The translations under genes and the position numbers were made by a program. Positions 6,835-7,721 of a stretch of 7,721 nt of DNA are shown in pieces (the stretch's first letter is position 1; each line of letters starts with the position of its first letter). Under the pieces are notes generated by a model. That model saw only the letters and a list, made by a program, of their open reading frames with translations. It had not been told where the DNA came from and made no database searches. The stretch is taken from positions 1 to 7,721 of the forward strand of contig CALAKR010000164.1 of the NCBI GenBank assembly GCA_937923225.1, written 5' to 3'. The stretch is from an uncultured Aquabacterium sp. (lineage in GTDB: Bacteria; Pseudomonadota; Gammaproteobacteria; Burkholderiales; Burkholderiaceae_C).

Positions 6835-6880
6835 CGCAATCCAGTAGACGCTCACGCTTAGCGGGGGCTATTCAGGGGCC

Positions 6881-6911
6881 TTGACTCTGTACCTGCTACA
6901 GGTTCAAGAAT
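6881..6911 (+). promoter_or_regulatory. MerR-family promoter-operator of the dsbA-like gene
   Basis: On the plus strand: -35 TTGACT (6881-6886), a 19-base spacer (6887-6905), then -10 AAGAAT (6906-6911; weaker, 4 of 6 to TATAAT). The 21-base dyad at 6884-6904 has half-sites ACTCTGTACC and GCTACAGGTT around a central T (7 of 10 pairs match). The layout is identical to the cadA and CDF promoters, although this one is on the opposite strand and over 1.3 kb away. Predicted start is near 6918, 28 bases before the ATG. Confidence 0.82.
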
Positions 6912-6945
6912 CGCTGTTCGCCTTCCACTTCATACGCTTCAAAGC

Positions 6946-7584
6946 ATGGACCGCCGCCAGTTCTCCAAAGTTGCACTTGTCTCGCTTGCAGCCGCACCGG
7001 GCTTTGCCACGGCGCAGGAACGGCCTGTTGAGGGAAAGCACTACGCCGCCGTCTCCCCGCGGCAGCCCACACGTGACCCCAAGCAAGTGGAGGTGCTGGA
7101 GTTTTTCGCCTATGGCTGCTCACATTGCAATGCATTCGAGCCGACCGTGGATGCGTGGCAGAAGCGCTTGCCGTCCGACGTGCTGTTCCGCCGGATTCCA
7201 GTCGCGTTTCGAGAGGTGCCGTTCGTCATGCACCAAAAGCTGTTCTTCGCCATCGAGACCCTCGGACTGGTCGAGCAGTTGCACCGGAAGGTCTTCACCG
7301 CCATCCACGCCGAGCGGCAGCGGCTGGAAAAGCCAGAGGAGATTGGGGAGTTCGTGGCAAAGCACGGGATCGACCGCAGCCGCTTCTTGGACACCCTCAA
7401 TTCCTTTGGTGTGGCGGGCAAAGCCAAGCAGGCGTCGGCATTGGCAGGGGGATACAAGATCGAAGGGACACCGTCGATCGGCGTTGACGGGCGTTGGCTC
7501 ACCTCCGGCTCGATGGCCGGGTCCAACGAGCGGTCGTTGGCGGTGGCCGAGTTCTTGATTGGCGAAGCTAAAAGGCGGATCTAG
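6946..7584 (+). CDS. dsbA: DsbA-family periplasmic thiol:disulfide oxidoreductase with RR-type signal peptide
   Basis: 212 residues, near the usual DsbA size. The N-terminus MDRRQFSKVALVSLAAAPGFATAQ is a signal peptide with a twin-arginine-like RRxFxK motif, cleaved probably after ATA or AQ. The thioredoxin-fold active site is C58-S-H-C61 within EFFAYGCSHCNAFEP, against CPHC in E. coli DsbA. The cis-proline loop is G174-T-P-S (Pro176), and the helical insert lies between. It should oxidise thiols of exported proteins, or less likely act as a reductase or isomerase. No strong Shine-Dalgarno is visible before ATG 6946; the start is chosen because it directly precedes the signal peptide. Its promoter carries the same MerR-type operator as the metal exporters. 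The stop TAG (7582-7584) interlocks with the stop of the convergent transposase fragment. Family confident; whether it is truly DsbA or a specialised paralogue is open. Confidence 0.9.
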   Translation: MDRRQFSKVALVSLAAAPGFATAQERPVEGKHYAAVSPRQPTRDPKQVEVLEFFAYGCSHCNAFEPTVDAWQKRLPSDVLFRRIPVAFREVPFVMHQKLFFAIETLGLVEQLHRKVFTAIHAERQRLEKPEEIGEFVAKHGIDRSRFLDTLNSFGVAGKAKQASALAGGYKIEGTPSIGVDGRWLTSGSMAGSNERSLAVAEFLIGEAKRRI

Positions 7585-7721
7585 TGACCTGTAACGATTG
7601 AATCGGGAGTGATTCGTCTCGTCGGATCAAAGTACTTCCACTTCACCGGCTTGGGTTGCTTGTTGTAGTGACGGATGTATTTCATCAGCTTGCGTTTGAG
7701 GTCTGTCACGGAGGTGAAGAC
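7581..7721 (-). CDS. IS630-family transposase, C-terminal end (runs off the right edge)
   Basis: On the minus strand a frame is open from the window edge for 46 codons to a TAG at 7581-7583. The peptide begins VFTSVTDLKRKLMKYIRHYN, continues with KQPKPVKWKYFDP and TRRITPDSIV, and ends TGH. This resembles the tail of IS630-type DDE transposases (S-V-x-D-L, Y-I-x-x-Y-N, K-P-x-K-W). The DDE residues would be beyond the window. I do not see an obvious terminal inverted repeat near its 3' end, where the neighbouring dsbA-like gene lies, so it may be a remnant or a domesticated copy. It marks the right side of the cluster as a mobile-element neighbourhood. Confidence 0.82.
   Translation of the reverse strand, partial: VFTSVTDLKRKLMKYIRHYNKQPKPVKWKYFDPTRRITPDSIVTGH

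Noticed and set aside
6061..6855. 264-codon minus-strand frame opposite the desaturase and DUF3703 genes
   Set aside because: Composition is Arg/Pro-rich and both plus-strand genes beneath it have clear motifs and ribosome binding sites.

Overview
The window looks like a heavy-metal (Cd/Zn/Pb-type) resistance island from a high-GC proteobacterium. A betaproteobacterium of the Burkholderiales type is my best guess, judging from GC-rich codon use and the style of the DsbA-like, LspA and CDF proteins; the sequence does not settle the genus. It is dense: no gene-free stretch exceeds about 160 bases, and I see no tRNA, rRNA or CRISPR array.

Layout from left to right: (1) the 3' part of a plus-strand gene for a secreted DsbD N-terminal-domain protein, interrupted by an in-frame TAG; (2) a minus-strand, tightly overlapping operon read right to left as cadA (P1B ATPase with four N-terminal metal-binding domains), lspA (signal peptidase II) and an AraC-family regulator; (3) just upstream of cadA on the same strand, a small cation diffusion facilitator (CDF) gene whose stop codon lies inside the cadA promoter; (4) a 160-base divergent intergenic region; (5) a plus-strand pair encoding a sterol-desaturase/fatty-acid-hydroxylase family membrane protein and a DUF3703 protein; (6) a plus-strand DsbA-like thiol oxidoreductase with an RR-type signal peptide; (7) at the right edge, on the minus strand, the C-terminal end of an IS630-type transposase whose stop codon interlocks with the dsbA stop in a CTAG.

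The strongest unifying signal is regulatory. The CDF gene, cadA and the dsbA-like gene each have a near-identical promoter: a TTGAC(C/T) -35, a 19-base spacer and an AT-rich -10, with a 21-base imperfect palindrome of consensus half-sites ACYCTGTACC / GSTACAGGGT filling the spacer. This is the architecture of CadR/ZntR/PbrR-type MerR-family promoters. No MerR-family gene lies in the window, so the regulator must be encoded elsewhere. The inferred picture is one metal-induced regulon: CadA exports metal from the cytoplasm, the CDF protein adds export capacity, and the DsbA-like protein (perhaps with the broken DsbD-domain protein) protects or repairs periplasmic thiols. LspA and the desaturase-family protein suggest envelope maintenance. 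The desaturase-DUF3703 pair has no recognisable metal-type promoter of its own.
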